A stretch of DNA of 64,000 bases, taken from assembly GCA_035651755.1 (NCBI GenBank), contig DASRFA010000024.1, forward strand, positions 1-64,000, read 5' to 3'. A program made the position numbers and the translations under genes. Source of the stretch: DASRFA01 sp035651755 (GTDB lineage: Bacteria > Desulfobacterota > Binatia > UBA12015). Below the pieces are notes generated by a model. The model did not search any database, was not told the DNA's origin, and saw only the letters and a program-made list of their open reading frames with translations. Positions 44,589 to 53,271 of this stretch are shown here, in pieces. Every line of letters begins with the position of its first letter. Position 1 is the first letter of the stretch.

Positions 44589-46993
44589 TGGTGGGCCGAC
44601 GGCTCGCGTGTGCCGTGCTCGCCGCGCTGTGCGCGACGAGCTGCGCGGCACGGAAGAGCGAGCCGGAGGTCGTGGGCGTCGAGCACCAGACCCACGTGAG
44701 CGGCTCTGCGCCTGCCGTGACGCCGCTCGAGCCCGGTGCCGCAGCCGCACCAGCCGCGGCCGCCGCCGACCCCGGCGCGACCGCAACCGCGACCGCCGCC
44801 TCGACCGCGGTCGACCCCGAGCCGACGCTCCGGGTCGTGCTCGTCGAGAAGGCGAGCGCGGGCGACGGCCTCCGCCTCGTCGCGCAGCTCTCGCGCGAGC
44901 CGAGCGCCGTCCGGTCGATGGAGCTGCACGGCCCGCGGCGCTGCGTCGTCGACGTCGACGGGCCGGCGATCGCGTCGCGCCAGCAGCAAGTCGTGGCGAC
45001 GCAGGACCCGGTCGCGCCCCGCCTGCGCGTCGGAAGCTATCCGGATCACCTCCGCCTCGTGCTCGACGTCGAGTCCGGGGCGTCCGCGCCGTGCGAGGCG
45101 CGCCTCGCGGGAAGCGCGGTCGTCATCGGGATCGGCGCCCCGCCGGTCGGGACCGAGCCCGAGATCGTCTGGCTCGCGAGCGCGCTGCCCGACGGCTCGC
45201 GCGCGCACGCGAGCGAGGTCATGGCGCGCGCGCTCGGCGGGAGCGCATCCGCCGACGTCACGAGCGCGTCGTCCGCCGGCACCGCCGCGCAGCCGGCGCC
45301 GCCGACCGATCCGCCGGCTTCGCAAGCCGCCGCATCGCCGCCGCCGCCGGAACCGCCCGCGGAGAAGAAGCATCAGATCGCGAGCGCGCCGCCGGCTCCT
45401 CCGCTCGGCACCGCGCTCGCGCCCGACGTGCCGCCCGGTGCGCCGGTTCGAAAGTACACGGGCCGTCGCATCTCGCTGGAGTTCAAGGACGCGGACATCC
45501 TGAACGTGCTCCGCATCATCGCCGACGTCGCGAACAAGAACATCGTCGCGACCGACGACGTGAAGGGTCGCGTCACGATCGTCCTGCGCGACGTCCCGTG
45601 GGACCAGGCGCTCGACATCCTCCTCAAGTCGACCGGGCTCGAGCAGGTCGAGTTCGACGACGTGATCACGGTGTCGACCGCGAAGCGCCTCGAGGAGGAG
45701 CGGAAGGCGCGCCTCGCCGCGCGTCAGGCCGGCCAGCAGCTCGAGCCGCTCCGCACCGAGTACATCCGCGTCAACTACGTGAAGGCCGGCGACCTGGCGA
45801 ACATCCTCCAGGGCGGCGCGGGCACCTCGGGCGCCGCGGCCGTCGCCGCGCAGGAGATCGCGAACCAGGCGCCGATCGGGGATGCGGCGGGCCAGCGGCG
45901 CGGCCTTCTTTCGGGCCGCGGCAGCGTCCAGGTGAACGAGGCGACGAACACGCTGATCGTGCGCGACATCGCCGACGGCCTCGCGAACGCGCGCGAGCTC
46001 GTCCGGCGGCTCGACGTCCAGACGCCGCAGGTGGCGATCCAGGGCCTGATCTTCGAGGCCGACGTCAACAGCGACCGGAGCCTCGGCATCCGGTGGGGCG
46101 CCGTCTACAACGCGAGCCCCGAGACCGGGAACCCGACCGGCAAGAACTTCCCGGGCCGCGTGTCCGTCGGCGGCGCCGGGCCGACGACCAACACGAACGC
46201 GGACGGCGTCGTGTCGCCGATCCTCGTCGACTTCCCGGCTCCCGGCGTCATCCCGGGCTCGGGCAGCACGCTCGGCCTCCTCCTGGGATCGCTGTCGGGA
46301 TCGGCGCAGATCGACGCGCAGCTCACCGCGCTCGAGACTGCCGGCAAGGGAAAGGTCATCTCGCGCCCGAAGGTCGTGACGCTGAACAACACCGAGGCGA
46401 CGATCCAGAGCCTCGAGATCCTGCGCGTCCGCCTCCCGTCGAGCGGCACGGTGATCAACACGGGCGCGGGCGGCACGGCCGGCGCGCAGACCGTCGCGAC
46501 GCAGGCGATCGACACCGGCATCATCCTCCGGGTCACGCCCCAGGTGTCGTCGGACGGCTACGTGCTCATGCAGATGTTCGTGAAGTCGAGCGTCCCGAGC
46601 CAGCAGTCGACCGACAACATCCCGAACGAGATCAGCCGCCAGGCGACGTCGCAGGTGCTGGTCCGCGAGGGCGAGACGGTCGTGATCGGCGGCGTGTACC
46701 GCCAGCGCACCAACTTCGCCGAGGCGGGCCTGCCGTGGCTCCGCACGATCCCGGTCTTCGGCTGGCTCTTCAAGAACCAGGACGACCGCGACGACCGCCA
46801 GGAGCTCCTCGTGTTCATCACGCCGCGCGTCGTGTGGCAGACGGCGTCTTCGCCGCACGAGCTGCCGTCGGCGTCCGAGCTCTGGGACAAGCGCGCGCTC
46901 AGCGCCTACCGGATGGACCCGGTGCCGGCAGGGCCGGTCGGCTCGGCCGAGCCGCCCGCGTCGCACACCGTGGTCGTCGCGCCGCAAGGGTAG
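44588..46993 (+). CDS. pilQ: Type IV pilus secretin PilQ
   Basis: An 801-residue outer-membrane secretin. The N-terminus has a signal with a possible lipobox (CATSC). After an Ala/Pro-rich linker comes an AMIN domain (about 78-190), another Pro-rich linker, the secretin N0/STN domain (RRISLEFKDADILNVLR, about 292-365), N1 (YVKAGDLANIL, NTLIVRDIADGLANAREL), and the secretin core (about 490-760) with VISRPKVVTLNNTEATIQ, RVTPQVS and VREGETVVIGGVYR, ending in ELLVFITPRVV. Two AMIN domains are common; only one is seen here. Last pil gene; the pilin and motors are elsewhere. Confidence 0.95.
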   Translation: MVGRRLACAVLAALCATSCAARKSEPEVVGVEHQTHVSGSAPAVTPLEPGAAAAPAAAAADPGATATATAASTAVDPEPTLRVVLVEKASAGDGLRLVAQLSREPSAVRSMELHGPRRCVVDVDGPAIASRQQQVVATQDPVAPRLRVGSYPDHLRLVLDVESGASAPCEARLAGSAVVIGIGAPPVGTEPEIVWLASALPDGSRAHASEVMARALGGSASADVTSASSAGTAAQPAPPTDPPASQAAASPPPPEPPAEKKHQIASAPPAPPLGTALAPDVPPGAPVRKYTGRRISLEFKDADILNVLRIIADVANKNIVATDDVKGRVTIVLRDVPWDQALDILLKSTGLEQVEFDDVITVSTAKRLEEERKARLAARQAGQQLEPLRTEYIRVNYVKAGDLANILQGGAGTSGAAAVAAQEIANQAPIGDAAGQRRGLLSGRGSVQVNEATNTLIVRDIADGLANARELVRRLDVQTPQVAIQGLIFEADVNSDRSLGIRWGAVYNASPETGNPTGKNFPGRVSVGGAGPTTNTNADGVVSPILVDFPAPGVIPGSGSTLGLLLGSLSGSAQIDAQLTALETAGKGKVISRPKVVTLNNTEATIQSLEILRVRLPSSGTVINTGAGGTAGAQTVATQAIDTGIILRVTPQVSSDGYVLMQMFVKSSVPSQQSTDNIPNEISRQATSQVLVREGETVVIGGVYRQRTNFAEAGLPWLRTIPVFGWLFKNQDDRDDRQELLVFITPRVVWQTASSPHELPSASELWDKRALSAYRMDPVPAGPVGSAEPPASHTVVVAPQG

Positions 46994-47013
46994 AGCGCCC
47001 GGCGGCGGTCGGC

Positions 47014-47019
47014 TACGGT
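47014..47019 (+). promoter_or_regulatory. Candidate -10 hexamer for aroC
   Basis: TACGGT lies six bases before the aroC ATG, which has no Shine-Dalgarno sequence. It could start a transcript of the aro genes apart from the pil operon. Confidence 0.3.
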
Positions 47020-47025
47020 TTGCCC

Positions 47026-48189
47026 ATGCTTCGCTTCTTCACCGCCGGGGAGTCGCATGGGCCCGCATTGACCGCGATCGTGGAGGGCTTTCCGGCCGGC
47101 GTCGCCGTCGCGGCCGAGGACATCGACCGCGACCTCGCCCGTCGCCAGCAGGGCTACGGGCGCGGCGGCCGCATGAAGATCGAGCGCGACGAGGTGCAGT
47201 TCCGATCCGGGATCCGCTTCGGCGAGACCCTCGGTTCGCCGATCACGCTCGTCGTCGAGAACCGCGACTGGCGGAACTGGACCGGCAAGATGTCGCCGCT
47301 CGCCGCCGACCGCGACCCGAAGTACGTCGTGACGCGCCCGCGCCCCGGGCACGCCGATCTGACGGGCGCCCTCAAGTACGACCGGCGCGACGTGCGCGAC
47401 GTCCTCGAGCGTGCGAGCGCCCGCGAGACGACGATGCGGGTCGCGATCGGCGCGCTCGCGAAGTGCCTGCTCCGGCCGCTCGGCGTCGAGGTGCGCGCCT
47501 GGGTGAGCGAGATCGGCAACATCCGCGCCCGCCACGAGGGCCTCTCGTACGACGAGATCTTCGCGGCCGCGGAGAAGAGCGAGGTCCGGCTCGCCGATCT
47601 TGATGCCGAGCGGCGCATCATCGCGCTCGTCGACGAGTGCAAGAAGGCGGGCGACACGCTCGGCGGCGTGGTCGAGGTCGTCGCGACCGGACTGCCGCCG
47701 GGGCTCGGCAGCCACGTCCACTACGACCGCAAGCTCGACGGCCGCCTCGGCGGAGCGCTCCTCTCGCTGCAGGCCGCGAAGGGCGTCGAGATCGGGATCG
47801 GGTTCGAGGCGGCGCGCCGGCGCGGCTCGCAGGCGCAGGACGAGATCGCCTACGACAGCGACGAGCGGAGCTTCCGCCGCGTCACCAACTTCGCGGGCGG
47901 CACCGAGGGCGGCATGTCGAACGGCGCCCCTCTGATCGTGCGGGTCGCGTTCAAGCCGCTCTCCACCCTGATGAGCCCGCTCGCGTCGGTCGACCTCCAC
48001 ACGAAGGAGGAGGCGAAGGGCGCGATCGAGCGCTCCGACGTCATGGCGATCCCCGCGGCCGCGGTGATCGCGGAGGCCGTCGTCGCCTTCGAGCTCGCGC
48101 GCGTCGCGCTCGAGAAGTTCGGCGGCGACTCCCTGCGGGAGGTGCTGCGCAATCGCGACGGCTACCTCTCGCAGGTCCGCGAGGCGTGA
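47026..48189 (+). CDS. aroC: Chorismate synthase
   Basis: A 387-residue FMN-dependent enzyme that converts EPSP to chorismate, the last step of the shikimate pathway. Motifs are TAGESHGPAL at the N-terminus, RRQQGYGRGGRMKIE, RPRPGHADLTGALKYD with the signature, ERASARETT, GNIRARHEG and NFAGGTEGGMSNGAPLIV. The length is usual for the bacterial enzyme. It is 33 bp from pilQ and heads an aroC-aroK-aroB cluster. Confidence 0.97.
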   Translation: MLRFFTAGESHGPALTAIVEGFPAGVAVAAEDIDRDLARRQQGYGRGGRMKIERDEVQFRSGIRFGETLGSPITLVVENRDWRNWTGKMSPLAADRDPKYVVTRPRPGHADLTGALKYDRRDVRDVLERASARETTMRVAIGALAKCLLRPLGVEVRAWVSEIGNIRARHEGLSYDEIFAAAEKSEVRLADLDAERRIIALVDECKKAGDTLGGVVEVVATGLPPGLGSHVHYDRKLDGRLGGALLSLQAAKGVEIGIGFEAARRRGSQAQDEIAYDSDERSFRRVTNFAGGTEGGMSNGAPLIVRVAFKPLSTLMSPLASVDLHTKEEAKGAIERSDVMAIPAAAVIAEAVVAFELARVALEKFGGDSLREVLRNRDGYLSQVREA

Positions 48190-48196
48190 GGGCGGC

Positions 48197-48814
48197 ATGC
48201 GGGTCGTGCTCACGGGCTTCATGGGGACGGGGAAGACGGTCGTCGGCCAGCGGGTCGCCGAGCGCCTCGCCCGCCCGTTCCTCGACACCGACGCGATCGT
48301 CGAGCGCCGCGCCGGCCGTACGGTGCGCGAGATCTTCGCGCGCGACGGCGAGGACCGCTTCCGCGAGCTCGAGCACGAAGCGGTCGCCGAAGCCTGCGCG
48401 ACCCCGGACGCCGTCGTCGCGACCGGCGGCGGAGCCCTCGTCGACGACCGGAACTTCTCCGCGCTCGCGCGCGACGCGCTCATGGTATGCTTGACGGCCG
48501 AGCCCGGCGTGATCGCGCGGCGCGTCCGCGCGACGGCCGCCGATCGGCCGCTGCTGAAGGGCCGCCTCGGCCTGACGGCCCGCATCCGCGAGCTCCTCGC
48601 GGCGCGAGCGGCGGTCTACGCCCGCATCCCGTGCGCGGTCGACACGAGCGCGCGCACGGTGGAGCAGGTCGCGGACGAGATCGTGGCGGCGCTCGCGAAC
48701 GCGGAGCGCGGCACGGCGCGCGAGCGCCGGCGACCTGGCGGCCCGGCGTCGACCCCGGCCCCCGCGCCGCGCGTGGCCGCGGGCCGTGCCCCGGGAAGGG
48801 CGGCGACGCGATGA
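48197..48814 (+). CDS. aroK: Shikimate kinase, with basic C-terminal tail
   Basis: A 205-residue kinase that phosphorylates shikimate with ATP. It begins MRVVLTGFMGTGKTVVG, the Walker A, then LDTDAIVERR, DGEDRFRELEHEA, ATGGGALVD (shikimate site) and DRPLLKGR (the lid). The family ends near residue 165; here about 35 more residues, rich in Ala, Pro and Arg, follow without a domain. The site GAGGGCGGC precedes the ATG seven bases after the aroC stop. The stop overlaps the aroB ATG (ATGA). Confidence 0.94.
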   Translation: MRVVLTGFMGTGKTVVGQRVAERLARPFLDTDAIVERRAGRTVREIFARDGEDRFRELEHEAVAEACATPDAVVATGGGALVDDRNFSALARDALMVCLTAEPGVIARRVRATAADRPLLKGRLGLTARIRELLAARAAVYARIPCAVDTSARTVEQVADEIVAALANAERGTARERRRPGGPASTPAPAPRVAAGRAPGRAATR

Positions 48815-49920
48815 GCGACGCGGCGCCCATCATCGTCAGCCTCGGCTCGCGCTCGTACGCGATCCACGTCGGCGACGGCATGCTCGACTCGCTCGGCTCG
48901 CGCCTCAAGTCGCTCGGCGAGGTCGCGCAGCGCGTCGCGATCGTCACCAATCCGACGGTCCATCGCCTCTACGGGAGCCGCACCTGCGACGCGCTCACGC
49001 GCGCCGGCTTCGCGCCGATCACGGTCGAGGTGCCCGACGGCGAGGAGCACAAGAACCTCGCCTGGCTCGCGTTCGTCTACGACAAGCTGATCGAGGCTCG
49101 GATCGAGCGCGCGTCGGCGCTGATCGCGCTCGGCGGCGGCGTCATCGGCGACCTGACCGGCTTCGCCGCCGCGACCTACCTGCGCGGGATCTCCTACGTC
49201 CAGGTGCCGACGACGCTGGTGGCCCAGATCGACGCGGCGATCGGCGGCAAGACCGCAGTCAACCTCGCCGCCGGGAAGAACCTGATCGGCGCGTTCCACC
49301 AGCCGCGCTTCGTCATCGCGGACACCGCGACGCTCCGCTCCCTGCCCGACCGCGAGTACGTCGCGGGCCTGTCGGAGGTCGTGAAGACGGCGGTGATCCT
49401 GTCGCGCGAGCTCTTCGACGTGATCGACGACCGCTGGCGCGACCTCCTGGCGCGCGACGCGACGCTGCTGACGGCCTGCGTCCGCGAGTGCGCGCAGCTA
49501 AAGGCGCTGGTCGTCGCGGCCGACGAGACCGAGAGCGACTATCGCGCGATCCTGAACTTCGGGCACACGCTCGGGCACGCGGTCGAGACCCTGACCGAGT
49601 ACAAGCGCGTGCTGCACGGCGAGGCGGTCGCGATCGGCATGACGGCGGCGATCCGCCTGTCGATCGATCGCAGCGGCCTCGCTCCCGAGACGGGACGCCG
49701 CGTCATCGATCTGCTCGACCGCCTCGGGCTTCCGACCGCGATCCCGGCGGGCCTCTCGCCCGCGGCGCTCGCGCTCGCGGCCGAAGCGGACAAGAAGCGC
49801 AGCCACGGGAAGGTGAAGTTCGTGTGCCTCGAGGACATCGGGCGCACGCGTTTCGAGATGCTGACGACCAAACAGCTCGAGAATTCCCTGGCGGGTTTGC
49901 TGGACGACGTCGTAGAGTGA
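48811..49920 (+). CDS. aroB: 3-Dehydroquinate synthase
   Basis: A 369-residue NAD- and zinc-dependent enzyme that cyclises DAHP to 3-dehydroquinate. Landmarks are VPDGEEHKNL, ALGGGVIGDLTGFAAATYLRG (about 110-130), PTTLVAQIDAAIGGKTAVN, and FGHTLGHAVE, which contains metal-binding histidines. The length is typical. Overlapping aroK places three shikimate-pathway steps in one transcript; aroQ lies three kilobases downstream. Confidence 0.96.
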   Translation: MSDAAPIIVSLGSRSYAIHVGDGMLDSLGSRLKSLGEVAQRVAIVTNPTVHRLYGSRTCDALTRAGFAPITVEVPDGEEHKNLAWLAFVYDKLIEARIERASALIALGGGVIGDLTGFAAATYLRGISYVQVPTTLVAQIDAAIGGKTAVNLAAGKNLIGAFHQPRFVIADTATLRSLPDREYVAGLSEVVKTAVILSRELFDVIDDRWRDLLARDATLLTACVRECAQLKALVVAADETESDYRAILNFGHTLGHAVETLTEYKRVLHGEAVAIGMTAAIRLSIDRSGLAPETGRRVIDLLDRLGLPTAIPAGLSPAALALAAEADKKRSHGKVKFVCLEDIGRTRFEMLTTKQLENSLAGLLDDVVE

Positions 49921-49962
49921 CGCGGGCGGCGCCCGCAGCGCCGTTCGAGAATGGGGTGGGGG

Positions 49963-50613
49963 ATGAGACTCATGAAGCTTCGAGGCTCTGCGGCGGGGTG
50001 GCTCGCTGCGGCGGCGTTGGCGGCGGTCGCAGGGTGTGGCGGCGGCGGCACTGGCAGCAACGACCAGGGAATCGTGTTCCGGGCGAACGGGTTCTTCCAG
50101 ACCCTGGCGCAGATCGAGCAGGACCGCATCACCTGCACCCAGCCGCTTTCGGTCACGAACTCGATCGTCGACGCGTCGTTCAACCTGTCGATGTCGACGG
50201 CCCGGTTCTTTCCGGATCCGAATGATCCATTCGGCGATCCGTGCGGCGGCTTCATCGGCCTGCAGAACAACCTCGCGCAGGAATCCATCAACGTGCAGGA
50301 GATCTCCATCCGCTACGAGATTCCGGGTGCGTCGATTCCGGTCCCGGGACCGAATTCGATCTCGTTCGGCCAGAACATTCCGTCGGCGAACTCGACGGAG
50401 GATTCTCCCAGCGGGCAGCCCAACATCATCTTCGCGCAGCTCGTCGGTCAGCTCGTTCCGCGGACCATCATCGTGTTCCTGAACCAGAACGTCGATCGGC
50501 TGCCGGCGACGCCCTACCTGATGAACGTCTTCGCGGTGGCGCGCGGCCAGTCGGACAACGGTACGAAATACGAGACGAACGAGATCGGCTATCAGCTGAC
50601 GATCGTTCCCTGA
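49963..50613 (+). CDS. Lipoprotein of unknown function
   Basis: About 216 residues. The N-terminus is a lipoprotein signal ending in VAGC followed by a Gly-rich linker. The mature part is beta-rich without internal repeats and ends in NEIGYQLTIVP. ATGs at 49951, 49963 and 49972 are all in frame; the GGTGGGG tract could serve the last. I do not recognise the family. Position after aroB and just before the Ig-like lipoprotein suggests both are exported surface components, possibly related to the pilus apparatus; this is inference from proximity. Confidence 0.75.
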   Translation: MRLMKLRGSAAGWLAAAALAAVAGCGGGGTGSNDQGIVFRANGFFQTLAQIEQDRITCTQPLSVTNSIVDASFNLSMSTARFFPDPNDPFGDPCGGFIGLQNNLAQESINVQEISIRYEIPGASIPVPGPNSISFGQNIPSANSTEDSPSGQPNIIFAQLVGQLVPRTIIVFLNQNVDRLPATPYLMNVFAVARGQSDNGTKYETNEIGYQLTIVP

Positions 50614-50752
50614 GGCGTCGAGAGACGGACAGACGGGGTCGGAGGATCCGCTCGAGGAGCGGGAGGGCGCGCGCGGCGCGCCGAGCGCTGCGGCAGGAAG
50701 CCGCGGGAACCGCTCGGACGGCGCCGGACGCGATCGCCTCGCGGAGGTTGGT

Positions 50753-52630
50753 ATGAAGAATTCTCTCAGCCTGCTGGGCACGGCGCTGCTTACGGCGCTC
50801 GTCGCCGGAGCGCTCGCGAACTGCGGCGGGGGCACGGGCGGCGGCCCGGCGCCGCGCAGCCCGCAATTCGTGCTGCGGCCAGTCGGGACGTCGAGCAACT
50901 CCGGCACGTTCCTGATCGGCGTCGAGCGCGACAGCATCGACGCGAACAACGCGGACACCGTTCAGGTCTTCGCGCGCGTGATCTCGCCCTCCGGGCGACC
51001 GCTCGGCGGAGTCGGGGTCACGTTCCAGGCGAGCTTCTGCGACGTGACGTTCGTCGAGGGCACGATCAGCGACTGCACGAGCGGCACGCTCCCGACGACG
51101 GAGACGATCACGGACGCGACCGGCACCGCCATCGCCACGGTGCGTGCCGGCGGGACGCCCGGTCGCCTCATCATCCAGGGGTTCACGACCAACGTGAACA
51201 TGAACCTCGGCGGCGCGATCTTCCTCCAGCTGACCGACGTCGGCTTCATCTCGGGCGACCTGCAGGTGATCCCGCAGGAGATCGACTTGACCGACCCGTC
51301 GCCGGGGACGGTCATCGAGTTTCTCGTGACCGGCGGACGTCCGTTCCCGCCGCCGGCAGCGCCGTACCGACTCGAGAACCCCGCGAGCGGGATCGGCGTC
51401 GCCGAGCTGCTCGACGACGGCCAGTTCCCGGTCGTGATCCGCTACACCGTGAGCGGCATGGCGGCGGGCGCGCACGTCTTCAGCGTCGTCGACGCCGCGG
51501 GCAACTCCGTGACCGCGACCGTGATGGTCACGTTCACGCAGCTCCAGATCCTGCCGGCGAGCGCGACCATTGCCGCCGGTCAGACGCAGGTCTTCGCGCT
51601 CACCGGAGGCGTTCCGCCGTACACCTGCACGCCGAGCGGCGGCACGCTCGACCCGACGACCATCCTCGAGCGCGGCGGGACGACGACGTTCACCGCCGGC
51701 GACGTCCCGACGTCGACCACGTTCACGATCATCTGCACCGACGTCTCGGGTCAGATCGCGACCGCGAGCGTCACGATCAGCCCGGCGCCGTCGGGGAGCG
51801 GGGTGCCGGGGAGCCCGACGCCGTCTCCGCAGACGGTCACGACGATCGTCGTGCAGCCGAACCCGGGAAGCATCAACGGCGTGCAGGGCGGGACGTCGAA
51901 CATCGTCGCTAACGTGCTCGACCAGAACAACCAGCCGATCGCGGGCGTGACGGTGCTCTTCACGCTCGAGGGGCAGCAGAACCCGACGCCGACCATCCCG
52001 TCGCTCGCGCCGCTCACCGCGGTGTCGAACGGCGCGGGCCAGGCGGTGAGCCTCCTGACCGTCCCCGCCGGCACGGCGCCGCAGTTCCTCGTGATCACGG
52101 CGTCCGCGCAGGGGATCACCGGCACGGGCCAGGTCGGCGTGACGTCGCAGAGCACCGGGCAGCCCGGTCCGCCGGCTCGCCTGAGCGCCGCCCTCTTCAA
52201 GTCGAACGGCTTCGGCGACAACAACGATGGAACGTTCGTCACCGTGCTGTCGGCGCTCGTGACGGACGCCGAAGGCAACCCGGTCGCCGACGGCGTGCAG
52301 GTGAACTGGAGCAACATCTCGCCGACCAACGCGACGGTGTTCTCGCCCTCGTTCACCAACGGCCTGCCGCCGTGCGACGTCACGCCGTACGAGGAGCAGA
52401 CCGGGCTCGCGATCGTGCCGCAGCCGGGGACCGCGCTGACGTGCGTGGTCTACCCGTCGTTCCTCCAGAACACGAACGGCACCGTGAACGTGAGCGTTCA
52501 GGGCACGACGCTCTCGCGCACGGCGGCGTTCTCGTTCCCCGGCGGCCCGACGCCGACGCCGGTGCCGACCGACACGCCGGCGCCGACCCCGACGGGCTTC
52601 CCGACGTTCACGCCCACGCCGACGCCGTAG
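50753..52630 (+). CDS. Ig-like-domain surface lipoprotein with Pro/Thr-rich C-terminus
   Basis: A 625-residue exported protein starting MKNSLSLLG; the signal ends in an LANC lipobox and a Gly linker. The body has several beta-sandwich domains of the bacterial Ig-like group 1 (invasin/intimin) type: about 50-165 (FARVISPSGRPLGGVGVTFQA) and about 365-465 (ANVLDQNNQPIAGVTVLFTLEG), with a further repeat at about 485-600 (SALVTDAEGNPVADGVQVNW). The C-terminus is a Pro/Thr repeat (TPTPVPTDTPAPTPTG). The ATG follows GGAGGTTGG. It is followed by a strong terminator. Adhesin or cell-surface scaffold is the likely role. Confidence 0.85.
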   Translation: MKNSLSLLGTALLTALVAGALANCGGGTGGGPAPRSPQFVLRPVGTSSNSGTFLIGVERDSIDANNADTVQVFARVISPSGRPLGGVGVTFQASFCDVTFVEGTISDCTSGTLPTTETITDATGTAIATVRAGGTPGRLIIQGFTTNVNMNLGGAIFLQLTDVGFISGDLQVIPQEIDLTDPSPGTVIEFLVTGGRPFPPPAAPYRLENPASGIGVAELLDDGQFPVVIRYTVSGMAAGAHVFSVVDAAGNSVTATVMVTFTQLQILPASATIAAGQTQVFALTGGVPPYTCTPSGGTLDPTTILERGGTTTFTAGDVPTSTTFTIICTDVSGQIATASVTISPAPSGSGVPGSPTPSPQTVTTIVVQPNPGSINGVQGGTSNIVANVLDQNNQPIAGVTVLFTLEGQQNPTPTIPSLAPLTAVSNGAGQAVSLLTVPAGTAPQFLVITASAQGITGTGQVGVTSQSTGQPGPPARLSAALFKSNGFGDNNDGTFVTVLSALVTDAEGNPVADGVQVNWSNISPTNATVFSPSFTNGLPPCDVTPYEEQTGLAIVPQPGTALTCVVYPSFLQNTNGTVNVSVQGTTLSRTAAFSFPGGPTPTPVPTDTPAPTPTGFPTFTPTPTP

Positions 52631-52655
52631 ACCGGGGGGAATCGCGGCGGATGGA

Positions 52656-52695
52656 GGGCCCCGGCCGGCATCGCCGGCCGGGGCCCTGCTTTTTC
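52656..52695 (+). terminator. Rho-independent terminator after the Ig-like lipoprotein
   Basis: A perfect 14-bp GC-rich stem (52656-52669 with 52673-52686) with an ATC loop is followed by TGCTTTTTCC. It ends just before the convergent membrane-protein gene. Confidence 0.88.
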
Positions 52696-52701
52696 CTGGC
52701 G

Positions 52702-53160
52702 TCAGAGGCCGGGCGACGGAGGCGTGACCGGCGGAACGTCGGCGACGACGACGTCGCGACGGCGCGAAAGGAGCGCGCCGGAGCCGGTCGCGAGGAGCAG
52801 GATCGCGAACGCCGTGCTCAGCGTCGCGGCGGCGAGCACGACGATCTTCCCGAGGAGCGGCCAGTTCGAGAGGTAGCCGTAGAAGACGAAGTGCCAGAGC
52901 CAGAGCGCGGCGAGCGCCGTCTCGGCGATCGCGGCGACGAGCGCGCCGCGGAGGCTCGTGGCGTCGAGGCAGCCCCAGAGCTCCGCGAGGAGCAGCGCCG
53001 CATAGGCGCCGCCGAGCAAGCGAATGAAGATCAGCGAGACCGCGTCGTACTCCGGGATCTCGATGTCGGGGAAGTAGGAGAGCGGGAGGAAGAGGAGCGG
53101 CAGCACGAAGAGCAGCGAGAGCCCGATCTTCCAGAAGAGTACTTGACGCGCGTTCGGCAT
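52702..53160 (-). CDS. Four-helix integral membrane protein of unknown function
   Basis: A 152-residue protein with four hydrophobic segments (about 9-28, 42-62, 73-95 and 104-125) and a short Pro-rich C-terminal tail (DVPPVTPPSPGL). Each segment has hydrophobic runs typical of membrane helices, and no catalytic motif is seen. I do not recognise the family. The ATG at 53160 has no ribosome site but a TAGCCT hexamer eight bases upstream. It is divergent from aroQ and convergent with the Ig-like lipoprotein. Confidence 0.75.
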   Translation of the reverse strand: MPNARQVLFWKIGLSLLFVLPLLFLPLSYFPDIEIPEYDAVSLIFIRLLGGAYAALLLAELWGCLDATSLRGALVAAIAETALAALWLWHFVFYGYLSNWPLLGKIVVLAAATLSTAFAILLLATGSGALLSRRRDVVVADVPPVTPPSPGL

Positions 53161-53168
53161 GACCAGAC

Positions 53169-53174
53169 AGGCTA
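53169..53174 (-). promoter_or_regulatory. Candidate -10 hexamer for the four-helix membrane protein
   Basis: TAGCCT on the minus strand lies eight bases before the ATG at 53160, with no Shine-Dalgarno sequence. Confidence 0.35.
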
Positions 53175-53258
53175 GCACGCATTCCACGATAGAGGAGGGG
53201 TCGCCGGTGACGGCGGCGGAGACGGCCACACGCGTTTGACGCCCTGGCGCATGCGACC

Positions 53259-53264
53259 TACGGT
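53259..53264 (+). promoter_or_regulatory. Candidate -10 hexamer for aroQ
   Basis: TACGGT lies seven bases before the aroQ ATG at 53272. No Shine-Dalgarno sequence is present. Confidence 0.33.
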
Positions 53265-53271
53265 ACGCCGG

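Noticed and set aside
44330..46987. An 885-codon minus-strand frame across pilQ
   Set aside because: It has the composition of an antisense shadow and lacks any recognisable fold; pilQ is unambiguous.
49922..49936. A short hairpin (GCGGGC/GCCCGC) after aroB as a terminator
   Set aside because: Only six base pairs and no T-tract; common by chance at this GC content.
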